From assembly GCA_003135435.1 (NCBI GenBank), contig PLBR01000059.1, positions 1-35,118 on the forward strand: 35,118 nucleotides of DNA. The letters are read 5' to 3'. Source of the stretch: Nitrospira sp. Lineage in GTDB: Bacteria > Nitrospirota > Nitrospiria > Nitrospirales > Nitrospiraceae. The translations under genes and the position numbers were made by a program. The notes beneath the pieces are model-generated. The model saw nothing but the letters and a program-made list of their open reading frames with translations. It was not told the origin of the DNA and ran no database searches. Positions 24,810-32,545 of the stretch are shown here, piece by piece (within the stretch, counting starts at the first letter, position 1; every line of letters starts with the position of its first letter).

Positions 24810-24903
24810 CTGGTTTCTCTTGTTTATTTGGTCTATTTGGTTTGTTTGGTTGGACTAGACTAACCAGATGAACAAAACAAACCAGATAAACCAGATCAAC
24901 CAG
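24810..24903 (+). repeat. Long hairpin of 9-base units, copy 1
   Basis: The left arm (24810-24851) has TTTATTTGG, TCTATTTGG and TTTGTTTGG units. The right arm (24862-24903) has AACCAGATG, AACCAGATA, AACCAGATC type units. The 42-base arms pair on plus-strand RNA with about six to seven mismatches and several G-U pairs; the loop is about 10 bases. The next gene's apparent ATG (24868) lies within the right arm. Confidence 0.85.
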
Positions 24904-25710
24904 TTTCGTCCGTCTCTCCCGTCCCGCGTGTCTCGTGCCTGGCTCGCACTGGCATGTCTGGTCCTGGGCGCCATGAGCAGTGCGATCTCGTGGGCTGAAC
25001 CTGGCAATAATACTCCATCAACGAGACCCTTCCAAGTCGGGGAACAGCTCACCTACGAAATATCTTGGATGAATATCACAGCCGGCACAGCGGTGATGGC
25101 TGTCAGTGGTGCCGGAACGGACGGAGACCGGCCGTTGGTGAAATTGATCACCACGGCCCAGTCGAGGCCCGCGATCACCACATTCTTTCCCGTGGATAAC
25201 CGGGTAGAGTCGATCGTAGATCCTGCTACGCTGCTTCCGGAGCATTTGACCTTCAAGCGGCGAGAAGGGAAGAAAAAAGAAGATATCGAGTACACATTTC
25301 ATCAGACAGAGGGGACGGTCACGGTTGTCAAAGGTGGGACGATTGAAACATTGGCGATGCCACCGGGCACCCAAGACGTCATTTCCTGTCTGTATTATGC
25401 GCGCAGCGAGTTGTCGCTACAGCCAGGGTCATCTCTGACGTTGAACGTGCATCACGATAAAAAGAACCGCAAAGTAAACGTGCGCGTTGAGGAGATTGAG
25501 ATTGTCAGCGGTCCGTGGGGGGAGGTTGAAACGGCTCGTGTGTTGGTCGTCATGCCGTTCCAAGGTCTCTTCCTCAACCAGGGTAACATCCGGGTGTGGT
25601 TTACCAATGATGATCGGCGCATTCCGGTTCGAATGAAGGCCAAGGTCATCATCGGGTCGATTGTGGCCGATCTCGTCAGCGGATTGCAGGCTTCTTCACC
25701 AACCCAATGA
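24868..25710 (+). CDS. Exported DUF3108-family protein
   Basis: The protein has a signal peptide (RAWLALACLVLGAMSSAISWA, cleaved around ISWA-EP) followed by a beta-rich region typical of DUF3108. FQVGEQLTYEISWMNITAGTAV opens the mature domain, and TFFPVDNRVESIVDPATLLPEHLTFKRREGKK-type sequence and a late NIRVWFTNDDRRIPVRMKAKV strand follow. Members are periplasmic or outer-membrane-associated proteins of unknown function. The ATG at 24868 adds about 20 residues (KTNQINQINQ) encoded by the 9-base repeat array. An in-frame GTG at 24928 would give a standard-length signal peptide and may be the true start. There is no clear ribosome binding site for either. Confidence 0.8.
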   Translation: MNKTNQINQINQFRPSLPSRVSRAWLALACLVLGAMSSAISWAEPGNNTPSTRPFQVGEQLTYEISWMNITAGTAVMAVSGAGTDGDRPLVKLITTAQSRPAITTFFPVDNRVESIVDPATLLPEHLTFKRREGKKKEDIEYTFHQTEGTVTVVKGGTIETLAMPPGTQDVISCLYYARSELSLQPGSSLTLNVHHDKKNRKVNVRVEEIEIVSGPWGEVETARVLVVMPFQGLFLNQGNIRVWFTNDDRRIPVRMKAKVIIGSIVADLVSGLQASSPTQ

Positions 25711-25726
25711 GGGAAGCAGCCTTTCG

Positions 25727-25755
25727 TTGCCCACCCTGTTCAAAACAGTTATACT
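25727..25755 (+). promoter_or_regulatory. Candidate sigma-70 promoter for fbp, near-leaderless
   Basis: TTGCCC (25727-25732), a 17-base spacer and TATACT (25750-25755) form a good promoter. Transcription would start around 25762, only about 4 bases before the fbp ATG at 25766, and no ribosome binding site is visible. The mRNA may therefore be leaderless. Confidence 0.5.
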
Positions 25756-25765
25756 TGCCTCGACC

Positions 25766-26770
25766 ATGGGACAGTTTCCTCTTACATTAAGCAGATTTAT
25801 CATTCAGAAGCAGGCGGCACATCCGGGGGCCACCGGGGAATTTTCCAGCCTCTTGGCTCAGATCGGCTTGGTTGGTAAACTCATTGCGCGGGATCTCAGA
25901 TGTGCAGGGCTCATCAATATCCTGGGAACGACCGGTGAGACTAATGTGCAGGGGGAGACAGTTAAGAAGCTGGATGAGATTGCGAACGAGACCTTTCTGA
26001 AGGCATTTCGCCATAGCGGACTTGTATGCGCACTGGCGTCGGAAGAGATGGAAAAACCGGTCCTGCTTCCGGAGAATTGGCCGCAAGCCAAGTACATGCT
26101 GCTCTTCGATCCTCTCGATGGCTCATCAAACACGGACTGCAACAATCCGCTCGGTGCGATTTTTTCGGTCTTGAGGTCCGAGCGCAAAGACCGGATGCCG
26201 ACCGAGGATGAACTTGTCCGCAAGGGAACAGAGCAGGTGGCTGCCGGCTATCTCCTCTTCGGGTCAAGCACCATGCTAGTCTATACCGTTGGACAAGGAG
26301 TACACGGGTTTACGTTGGAGCCTGGCATCGGCGAGTATCTCCTGTCTCACGAGCAGATCCGTATGCCTGCTCGAGGCAAGGTCTATGGCGCGAACGAAGG
26401 CAACTATCATAAATGGACGACGGGCATGAAGAAGTACATGGACTATCTGAAGATCCCGGATACAGCCACGGGGCGGCCCTACAGTGGACGCTATTCCGCC
26501 TGTCTGGTGGCCGACGTACACCGGATTCTCCTCGGCGGAGGTATCTATCTCTATCCCGGTGAGCTGGGCAAGCCAGAGGGCAAGCTTCGGTTGCTGTACG
26601 AAGCCAATCCGTTGGCGTGGGTCGTGGAGCAGGCAGGAGGGAGAGCCAGCACCGGCACCATGCGCATCCTCGACGTGGAGGCCAAGCAACTGCATCAACG
26701 GGTACCGTTGTTCATTGGGAGTGCGGACGACGTTCTGGACGCGGACGCGTTCATCCAAGGCAGACGATAA
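25766..26770 (+). CDS. fbp: Fructose-1,6-bisphosphatase class I
   Basis: FBPase hydrolyses fructose-1,6-bisphosphate to fructose-6-phosphate in gluconeogenesis. From ATG 25766 the protein is 334 residues, the normal size. TGETNVQGETVKKLDEIAN marks the N-terminal part, LASEEMEKP and LLFDPLDGSSNTDCNNPLG the metal and active-site loop, and YSGRYSACLVADVHRILL and LYEANPLAWVVEQAGG the substrate-binding C-terminal part. A longer in-frame reading from 25661 overlaps the DUF3108 gene and is rejected. The next gene is a class I aldolase, the enzyme that makes its substrate in the gluconeogenic direction. The fructose-6-phosphate product could also feed ManC. Confidence 0.94.
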   Translation: MGQFPLTLSRFIIQKQAAHPGATGEFSSLLAQIGLVGKLIARDLRCAGLINILGTTGETNVQGETVKKLDEIANETFLKAFRHSGLVCALASEEMEKPVLLPENWPQAKYMLLFDPLDGSSNTDCNNPLGAIFSVLRSERKDRMPTEDELVRKGTEQVAAGYLLFGSSTMLVYTVGQGVHGFTLEPGIGEYLLSHEQIRMPARGKVYGANEGNYHKWTTGMKKYMDYLKIPDTATGRPYSGRYSACLVADVHRILLGGGIYLYPGELGKPEGKLRLLYEANPLAWVVEQAGGRASTGTMRILDVEAKQLHQRVPLFIGSADDVLDADAFIQGRR

Positions 26771-26771
26771 C

Positions 26772-26974
26772 CGTGAAACGAATATAACTTACTCAGGTAG
26801 ATAGGCTGAAGGATCTTAGGGGTTGGGCTTCTTGCGCAACGAGGATTCATCTCTGCTTGAACCCAAGGACGTAGAAATCGAGAAGGTGTTGAATGGCTTG
26901 ATTCGTGCTTTGCGAGATCGTTTATAGCCTTCAGCCTGAACACCTGAGTAGGTACTAACGAATAACGTTTCACG
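26772..26974. repeat. 203-bp inverted-repeat element between fbp and fba
   Basis: Three matched blocks face each other: CGTGAAACG (26772-26780) with CGTTTCACG (26966-26974), TACTCAGGT (26790-26798) with ACCTGAGTA (26942-26950), and AGGCTGAAGG (26803-26812) with CCTTCAGCCT (26928-26937). The enclosed 115 bases hold a frame from TTG 26823 to the TAG at about 26925-26927 with protein-like sequence (RNEDSSLLEPKDVEIEKVL). No clear flanking direct repeat is visible. It could be a mobile element remnant or a terminator/regulatory structure. Confidence 0.65.
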
Positions 26975-26993
26975 AATCCAGGGGAGGAGAGAC

Positions 26994-27917
26994 ATGGCTG
27001 ATCGAGTACAAGAGATTCTGAGCTGGTACAGCAGCGACAACGCGGGAACAAAAACGAATATCGCCCGTTTGTTGCGCCATGGAAAATTGGCGGGGACTGG
27101 TAAGCTGGTGATTCTGCCTGTGGACCAAGGATTCGAGCATGGTCCGGCCAGGAGCTTTGCCTCCAATCCAGGGGGCTACAATCCCCTCTATCATTTTCAG
27201 TTGGCGATCGATGCGGGCTGCAATGCCTACGCCGCGCCGTTGGGATTTCTGGAGGCCGGGGCGAGTGAGTATGCCGGGCAAATCCCGATCATTCTGAAAC
27301 TCAATAGCCACGATACATTGCACGACGAAAAAGATCCGTTGCCTTCCGTGACGGGCAGCGTGAGCGATGCGCTGCGATTGGGCTGTGTGGCTGTGGGGTT
27401 CACGATTTATCCAGGGTCTTCGCACTGCAACGCCATGTATGAACAGCTGCGCGAGATTGCAGAAGACGCCAAGGACTGTGGCTTGGCGGTCGTCGTGTGG
27501 TCGTACCCGCGCGGGTCGATACTCAGTAAGGAAGGGGAGACGGCGATTGATGTGGTGGCGTATGCGGCCCAGATTGCGGCCCAACTCGGCGCCCATGTCA
27601 TTAAGGTCAAGCTTCCCACTGCGTATCTTGAACAGGCCGCGGCGAAGAAGGTGTACGAGTCGGCCAAGATTTCGATCACGACCCTGGCAGAGCGGGTCAA
27701 GCATGTGGTGCAGAGCTCGTTCGATGGGCGCCGGATCGTCATTTTCTCCGGGGGGGCCAAGAGCGAGGACAAGCATGTGTTTGAGGAAGCGCGCGCCATT
27801 CGTGACGGCGGCGGATTTGGCTCCATCATTGGGCGAAACTCGTTCCAGCGTCCCAAAGCAGAGGCGATTACGTTTCTCCACACCATCATGGGGATTTATT
27901 CCGGCGAGGGCCGGTGA
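26994..27917 (+). CDS. fbaB: Fructose-bisphosphate aldolase class I (archaeal/DhnA type)
   Basis: This Schiff-base aldolase interconverts fructose-1,6-bisphosphate with dihydroxyacetone phosphate and glyceraldehyde-3-phosphate. The 307-residue protein has KLVILPVDQGFEHGPARSF near the N-terminus, GSVSDALRLGCVAVGFTIYP and AVVVWSYPRG in the barrel, and HVIKVKLPTAY, whose lysine is the expected Schiff-base residue. IFSGGAKSEDKHVFEEARA and GSIIGRNSFQRP form the phosphate-binding end. The ribosome binding site GGGAGGAGAG lies just before the ATG. It pairs functionally with fbp upstream, with a 203-bp inverted repeat between them. Confidence 0.93.
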   Translation: MADRVQEILSWYSSDNAGTKTNIARLLRHGKLAGTGKLVILPVDQGFEHGPARSFASNPGGYNPLYHFQLAIDAGCNAYAAPLGFLEAGASEYAGQIPIILKLNSHDTLHDEKDPLPSVTGSVSDALRLGCVAVGFTIYPGSSHCNAMYEQLREIAEDAKDCGLAVVVWSYPRGSILSKEGETAIDVVAYAAQIAAQLGAHVIKVKLPTAYLEQAAAKKVYESAKISITTLAERVKHVVQSSFDGRRIVIFSGGAKSEDKHVFEEARAIRDGGGFGSIIGRNSFQRPKAEAITFLHTIMGIYSGEGR

Positions 27918-27984
27918 GGCGCCGGGATATACCGATTGTGTGTGAATCGTTCGGGTCACGAGGGATGAAGAGCAAGGATCACCT

Positions 27985-29502
27985 ATGAAACTCGTTCGTG
28001 CGTGGCTGGTTCCGTCCACTTTGCTGACTGTAGGGATTGTCATCGGGATTGTGGTGGCTTCTGACATGGGTTGGTTGCCGACCGGCACGGCCGGGCCTGA
28101 GCCGACTCCCGGCCCAATCGCTCGTCCCGTGGCTACCGCACCGCAGCTTCCAATGACAGGGGGGAGCGGGAAAAACTTCGTTGAGATCGCAAAATCGGTG
28201 AAGCCGGCGGTCGTCAACATAGCAGCGACACGAAGCGGAAAATCTGGAGAAGGTCAGCACAGTGCGCCGCTCGATGACCCGTTTTTTCGCAAGTTCTTCG
28301 GCGAAGAATTTTTTAAGCATGATGCCCCCCAGCGGGAGCCAAAAGAACGTGGCCAGGGGTCCGGGGTCATTGTGGAGGCCAATGGTTTGATCATCACCAA
28401 TAATCATGTGGTGAACAAGGCCGACGAGATTCGGGTCTTTTTGTCGGACAAACGGGAGTTTAAGGGCAAGCTGATTGGTACCGATGCGAAGGCGGATATC
28501 GCGGTCGTGAAAATCGAAGCGACAGGGCTCTCAACCATTCCCTGGGCCGATTCCGACCAACTGGAGGTCGGGGAGTTTGTGTTGGCCGTGGGGAGTCCGT
28601 TCGGGCTGACCCAGACCGTGACGATGGGGATCGTCAGTGCAGTCGGACGAGCCAGTATGGGAATTGCCGAATACGAAGACTTCATCCAAACCGATGCGGC
28701 GATCAACCCGGGCAATTCCGGAGGCGCGTTAGTCAACATGCGTGGCGAATTAGTCGGGATCAATACGGCGATCTTCAGTCAAAGCGGCGGCAACATGGGT
28801 ATTGGGTTTGCGGTGCCCAGCAACTTGTCGCGCGCCATCATGGATCAGTTGGTACGGACGGGGAAGGTCGTCCGTGGCTGGCTCGGGGTGGCGATTCAAG
28901 ATTTGACTCCTGAGTTGGCCACACAGTTCGGGATCACCGACACGAAGGGTGTGCTCGTCAGCGATGTGATGGACGACAGTCCTGCGAAGAAAGCGGGATT
29001 TGAGCGCGCAGATGTGATTATCGAATATGACGGCAAGTCGATGGATTCACCGACGCATTTGCGGAATGCCGTCGCACAGACTCCGATCGGGAAGAAGGTC
29101 TCGGTCAAGCTGATTCGAGACAAGAAGTCCAAGACGATTGAGGTCGCGATTGTGGAACAGCCGAAATCCTTAGGACAGCCCAGCGCAGAGGAGAGCAGGG
29201 AATCAGCGGTGCCAACGGGGGTCCTCTCGGATCTTGATGTCCGTGAGTTAAACGAGGAACTGACTGCTCGGTACGGATTGAAGGCCACCGAACGTGGCGT
29301 AGTGGTGGTCAGGGTAAAGCCCGGAAGCACGGTGGAGGAAATGGGTGTGCGCGAAGGCGATATTATTCTCGAAATCAATCGCAAGGCAGTGGGCTCGCTC
29401 AAGTCCTATGAACAAGCCGCTTCCAGCCTGGCCAAGGATCAAGCGGTCCTCTTGCTGCTCAAACGGAAGGGCCAAACGATCTATCTCACGCTGCGGCCCT
29501 AA
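27985..29502 (+). CDS. degP: HtrA/DegP-family serine endoprotease
   Basis: This periplasmic quality-control protease has 505 residues: an N-terminal membrane or signal segment (WLVPSTLLTVGIVIGIVVAS), a trypsin-like domain and two PDZ domains (about 270-365 and 400-500). The catalytic triad is intact: H141 in TNNHVV, D171 in AKADIAVVKI, S245 in GNSGGALV. QGSGVIVEANGLIITNNHVV and NMGIGFAVPSN are typical. The first PDZ begins GWLGVAIQDLTPELA; the second carries RGVVVVRVKPGST. It likely degrades misfolded envelope proteins. It stands alone after fba, with a 67-base gap. DegQ, MucD and DegS relatives cannot be told apart by eye, but two PDZ domains favour DegP/DegQ. Confidence 0.93.
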   Translation: MKLVRAWLVPSTLLTVGIVIGIVVASDMGWLPTGTAGPEPTPGPIARPVATAPQLPMTGGSGKNFVEIAKSVKPAVVNIAATRSGKSGEGQHSAPLDDPFFRKFFGEEFFKHDAPQREPKERGQGSGVIVEANGLIITNNHVVNKADEIRVFLSDKREFKGKLIGTDAKADIAVVKIEATGLSTIPWADSDQLEVGEFVLAVGSPFGLTQTVTMGIVSAVGRASMGIAEYEDFIQTDAAINPGNSGGALVNMRGELVGINTAIFSQSGGNMGIGFAVPSNLSRAIMDQLVRTGKVVRGWLGVAIQDLTPELATQFGITDTKGVLVSDVMDDSPAKKAGFERADVIIEYDGKSMDSPTHLRNAVAQTPIGKKVSVKLIRDKKSKTIEVAIVEQPKSLGQPSAEESRESAVPTGVLSDLDVRELNEELTARYGLKATERGVVVVRVKPGSTVEEMGVREGDIILEINRKAVGSLKSYEQAASSLAKDQAVLLLLKRKGQTIYLTLRP

Positions 29503-29528
29503 ACGCCTGGCGCTCTATCGGACGGAAT

Positions 29529-29636
29529 GTGGATGCCGTCGTGACCAGTGTGTTGCAACCCGCCGCGGGGCGTATGATCTTTACGCGCCTGAAGGAAGAG
29601 GCCGAACGAGAGGAGTCGCAAGTTGCTCGTGGCTAA
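29529..29636 (+). CDS. Short orphan ORF, possible gene remnant
   Basis: A frame open from within the end of the protease gene passes GTG codons at 29529 and 29541 and reads DAVVTSVLQPAAGRMIFTRL and KEEAEREESQVARG before TAA at 29634-29636. The composition is protein-like and GC-consistent with its surroundings. I do not recognise it. It could be a 31-35 residue peptide or the tail of a lost gene. Confidence 0.25.
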   Translation: MDAVVTSVLQPAAGRMIFTRLKEEAEREESQVARG

Positions 29637-29748
29637 GAACCTACCGAGAGATACGATTCTGCTGCGTCGAGCGATCCGCGGCCCTCTGCTTCGTTCCCGG
29701 CCTGACGAGATTTTTAACGTATTGCAGGGAATACGCCTCAAATCTTTT

Positions 29749-29765
29749 CAAGGCCTGCGGCCTTG
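29749..29765 (+). promoter_or_regulatory. Hairpin immediately before ispD start
   Basis: CAAGGCC-TGC-GGCCTTG is a perfect 7-base stem that ends 3 bases before the ispD ATG (29769). No ribosome binding site is visible there. The hairpin could limit initiation, or the true start may lie downstream, for example GTG 29823 or 29826. Confidence 0.4.
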
Positions 29766-29768
29766 CAT

Positions 29769-30587
29769 ATGACCACGGCTCGCTCACCTCGCGTCGAACC
29801 GATCCCTCGTCAGGCTCCTTTGGTGGTGGCACTTGTGCCGGCTGCCGGCCGTGGGCTGCGGATGGGCGGCGCCGTCCCCAAACAATTTCTTTCATTGGGT
29901 GGTGAGCCGCTCATCATTCAGTCGTTGCGGATGTTGCAAGCCGCTCCCGTGGTCGACCAGATTATTCTTGCCGTTCCGTCTGCAGACGTCGAATATTGTG
30001 AGCGCGAGATCGTCTCGCGGCATCGATTCACCAAAGTGACGAAGGTCGTGGCTGGTGGTGCAGAGCGCCAGGATTCGGTGCGGTACGCACTCGCTCAGGT
30101 TCCCCCAGACACAGACATCGTGCTCATACACGATGCCGTACGGCCATTTGTGACGCAACGGATGATCGACGAGGTCGTGGCTGCGGCGAGGAAAGAGGGA
30201 GCGGCGATTATCGCGCTTCCGATGCGGGATACCGTGAAACAGGTTCGGTCGGATGGGATGATTGAGCGAACGGTCGATCGCACCCCCTTGTGGCTCGCCC
30301 AAACTCCGCAGGCCTTTCGACGGGACTGGATCGAGACCGCCCACAGGAAAGCGCATGCCGAAGGGGTGCGGGCCACCGATGACGCATTCTTGGTGGAATG
30401 GCTGGGGTATTCGGTGGCGGTGGTTGAGGGAAGCGGAGAGAATATCAAAGTGACGAGGCCTGAAGACCTGGTGATCGGCGAGGCCATTCTGGCGTCGCGA
30501 ATCACAGGGAGCGGGATGCGCGAGAAAGGCGTGAAAAGCGGGACTGGCACGTCTCGACCTTCGCGCCAGTCTCGCAAGTCGCGCTGA
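29769..30587 (+). CDS. ispD: 2-C-methyl-D-erythritol 4-phosphate cytidylyltransferase
   Basis: IspD makes CDP-methylerythritol in the MEP isoprenoid pathway. The nucleotide-binding signature VPAAGRGLRMG with PKQFLSLGGEPL is near the N-terminus, IHDAVRPFV in the middle, and EGSGENIKVTRPEDLVIGEAIL near the end. The ATG at 29769 gives 272 residues, with an unusually long N-terminal tail (about 18 residues before the first strand). The last 20 residues (GTGTSRPSRQSRKSR) are an arginine/serine-rich tail encoded by a hairpin repeat and not expected in the family. ispF follows after 30 bases; ispD-ispF adjacency is widespread. Confidence 0.92.
   Translation: MTTARSPRVEPIPRQAPLVVALVPAAGRGLRMGGAVPKQFLSLGGEPLIIQSLRMLQAAPVVDQIILAVPSADVEYCEREIVSRHRFTKVTKVVAGGAERQDSVRYALAQVPPDTDIVLIHDAVRPFVTQRMIDEVVAAARKEGAAIIALPMRDTVKQVRSDGMIERTVDRTPLWLAQTPQAFRRDWIETAHRKAHAEGVRATDDAFLVEWLGYSVAVVEGSGENIKVTRPEDLVIGEAILASRITGSGMREKGVKSGTGTSRPSRQSRKSR
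30538..30575 (+). repeat. Hairpin inside the 3' end of ispD
   Basis: GCGGGACTGGC (30538-30548) pairs with GCCAGTCTCGC (30565-30575) over 11 positions with one G-U pair on plus-strand RNA; the loop is 16 bases. It encodes the atypical C-terminal tail of IspD and could also act as a weak intra-operon structure before ispF. Confidence 0.6.
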
Positions 30588-30617
30588 CTGACGCATGGCA
30601 AATCATGAGGAGAGCCT

Positions 30618-31106
30618 ATGACGATGCGAGTGGGCTGCGGTTACGACATCCATCCGTTGGGACCAGGACGAAAGCTGATTCTCGGCGGGATTGAGGTGCC
30701 TCACAGCAAAGGTTTGTTGGGACATTCCGATTCCGATGCCTTGGTCCATGCCCTCTGCGATGCGTTGCTCGGAGCGATGGGCGAAGGGGATTTGGGCCGA
30801 CACTATCCCAGCTCCGATCAGCGGTTCAAAGATATTTCGAGCCTGAAGCTGTTGGAGGATGTGGTCGGGAAGATGCGGGGGAAGGGGTATCGAGTCGTGA
30901 ACGTCGATACGGTCATTATCGCGCAGGCCCCCCGGCTCAGTTCGCATTTAGCAGCCATGCAGAAGCAGATGGCGCAGGTGCTCGAGGTCGATCCGGACCT
31001 CGTCAACGTGAAGGTAAAGAGCGGAGAGGGAATCGGCATGATCGGTCGAGAGGAAGGTATCGCCGCCCAGGCGGTCTGTTTGATCGAACGGTCTTCGACA
31101 GCGTAA
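30618..31106 (+). CDS. ispF: 2-C-methyl-D-erythritol 2,4-cyclodiphosphate synthase
   Basis: IspF cyclises CDP-methylerythritol 2-phosphate to the cyclic diphosphate in the MEP pathway. The 162-residue length is standard. RVGCGYDIHPL (D10, H12) and H44 in the LGHSDSDALVHALCDALLGA segment bind the active-site metal. GEGDLGRHYPSSD and the C-terminal VKVKSGEGIGMIGREEGIA are family signatures. GAGGAG lies before the ATG. It follows ispD closely and precedes cysE by 12 bases, so the three may share one transcript. Confidence 0.95.
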   Translation: MTMRVGCGYDIHPLGPGRKLILGGIEVPHSKGLLGHSDSDALVHALCDALLGAMGEGDLGRHYPSSDQRFKDISSLKLLEDVVGKMRGKGYRVVNVDTVIIAQAPRLSSHLAAMQKQMAQVLEVDPDLVNVKVKSGEGIGMIGREEGIAAQAVCLIERSSTA

Positions 31107-31118
31107 GATAATTCAACT

Positions 31119-31772
31119 ATGGTCCTGAAAGCCATTAGAGAAGATCTCCGGGCCGTGTTCGACCGAGATCCGGCTGCGACCAGCTGGCTTGAAGTCGTGC
31201 TGACCTATGCCGGCTTTCATGCGCTGCTGGCCTACCGCATTTCCCACTGGTTGAAGTCCTATAACGTGCCGTTCGTTCCTCGGGCTATTTCTCAGATTGC
31301 TCGCTGGTTCACGGGCATTGAAATTCATCCCTCGGCCAAGATCGGCACCGGGTTCTTCATCGACCATGGGATGGGGGTGGTCATCGGCGAGACAGCAGAG
31401 ATCGGAGATTACGTGACCCTCTTCCAGGGCGTGACGCTCGGAGGGACGGGGAAGGAACGAGGGAAGCGCCACCCCACGCTTGGCAATCACGTGGTCGTCG
31501 GGGCCGGAGCCAAGATTCTCGGTGGGATCACGATCGGCGACAATGTGAAGATCGGCGCCAATTCGGTTGTGCTCAAGAATGTCGCCGCCAATTCCACTGT
31601 CATTGGAGTGCCGGCCCGCGTGATTAAGACTCAAGGCGAGCGGCTCCCCGATGCCACGATGGACCACAGCAACCTGCCTGACCCGATCAGTGACCGGCTC
31701 TTGGCACTCGAGCAGGAGTTGATCGAACTTCGCAAAAAACTGGAAAACCAGGACTCCCCCCGCCTGTTTTAG
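31119..31772 (+). CDS. cysE: Serine O-acetyltransferase
   Basis: CysE acetylates serine with acetyl-CoA to O-acetylserine, the first step of cysteine synthesis. The 217-residue protein has the short N-terminal helical region [20 protein letters not shown], then a left-handed beta-helix of hexapeptide repeats beginning [20 protein letters not shown], with [19 protein letters not shown] in the active-site loop. It belongs to the shorter bacterial form lacking the long N-terminal helical domain of E. coli CysE. The gene converges with truA, leaving only 7 bases between the two stops. Confidence 0.93.
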   Translation: MVLKAIREDLRAVFDRDPAATSWLEVVLTYAGFHALLAYRISHWLKSYNVPFVPRAISQIARWFTGIEIHPSAKIGTGFFIDHGMGVVIGETAEIGDYVTLFQGVTLGGTGKERGKRHPTLGNHVVVGAGAKILGGITIGDNVKIGANSVVLKNVAANSTVIGVPARVIKTQGERLPDATMDHSNLPDPISDRLLALEQELIELRKKLENQDSPRLF

Positions 31773-31779
31773 CATCCTG

Positions 31780-32517
31780 CTAGTCGTAGTCCACTCGCAT
31801 GAGACAGAGTCCATGAGGAGGGGCGGTCTGGCCTGCTGCAGACCGATCCCGAGCCATCAGGACCTCTGTGAGACTCTTGGGAGTCCGTTTGCCCAGCCCC
31901 ACTTCGACCACTGTTCCGACCATCGCGCGGACCATGTGCTTCAGAAACCGGTCGGCATAGGCCTCAATGTAGATCTGGTCGTCGTGGCGGATGACAGCGA
32001 GTCGTTGCAGGTGGCAGATGGGATTGGTGTTGTCCGTGAGGCTTCCTTCGAAGGAGGAAAAATCCTGTGATCCGATCAGCGTCGCTGTCGCCTGTTGCAT
32101 AGCAGCCTCATTCAGCGGCCTGTAGATGTGCCACACGAATGCGCGATCGACAGTAGGGCGGGCCGGACGGTGGAGGATCCGATAGGTGTAGAGCTTGCCT
32201 CGTGCATCGTGTTGGGCATGAAAGCGGGCGTCCATGAGGGCAGAAGAACGAACGGCAATGTCTTTCGGCAGCACGGCATTGAGCGCCCGCATCCAGTTGG
32301 ACGCGGCGCAATCCCGGTCCGTGCGAAAGCTCGCGACTTGTCCGAGCGCATGCACACCGGAATCCGTACGGCCTGCGCCGACGACGGATACCGTGGCCTC
32401 GCTGACCTGGTGGATGGCTCGTTCGATGGCCTCTTGGATCGTGGGGTGAGCGGGTTGGCGCTGCCACCCGGCGTAACAGGTCCCATCGTATTCCAAGACT
32501 AACTTGACCGTAGGCAT
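31780..32517 (-). CDS. truA: tRNA pseudouridine synthase A
   Basis: TruA converts uridines 38-40 of the tRNA anticodon arm to pseudouridine. The 245-residue protein starts PTVKLVLEYDGTCYAGWQRQ, and VGAGRTDSGVHALGQV carries the catalytic Asp (D52). LYTYRILHRPARPTVDR and FLKHMVRAMVGTVVEVG are the standard later motifs. The start at 32517 gives the conventional N-terminus; an in-frame extension to 32715 runs into the amidase gene and is rejected. It lies 28 bases after the amiC stop on the same strand, so the two are likely co-transcribed. Confidence 0.94.
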   Translation of the reverse strand: MPTVKLVLEYDGTCYAGWQRQPAHPTIQEAIERAIHQVSEATVSVVGAGRTDSGVHALGQVASFRTDRDCAASNWMRALNAVLPKDIAVRSSALMDARFHAQHDARGKLYTYRILHRPARPTVDRAFVWHIYRPLNEAAMQQATATLIGSQDFSSFEGSLTDNTNPICHLQRLAVIRHDDQIYIEAYADRFLKHMVRAMVGTVVEVGLGKRTPKSLTEVLMARDRSAAGQTAPPHGLCLMRVDYD

Positions 32518-32545
32518 CGACGTGGGGGATAGCACAGTGCGGAGG

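Noticed and set aside
25661-25765. N-terminal extension of fbp
   Set aside because: It overlaps the DUF3108 coding end, and the family begins close to MGQFPLTLSRF.
26970-28220. Long minus-strand frame (416 codons) opposite fba and degP
   Set aside because: It is the antisense shadow of two well-supported plus-strand genes and shows no domain of its own.
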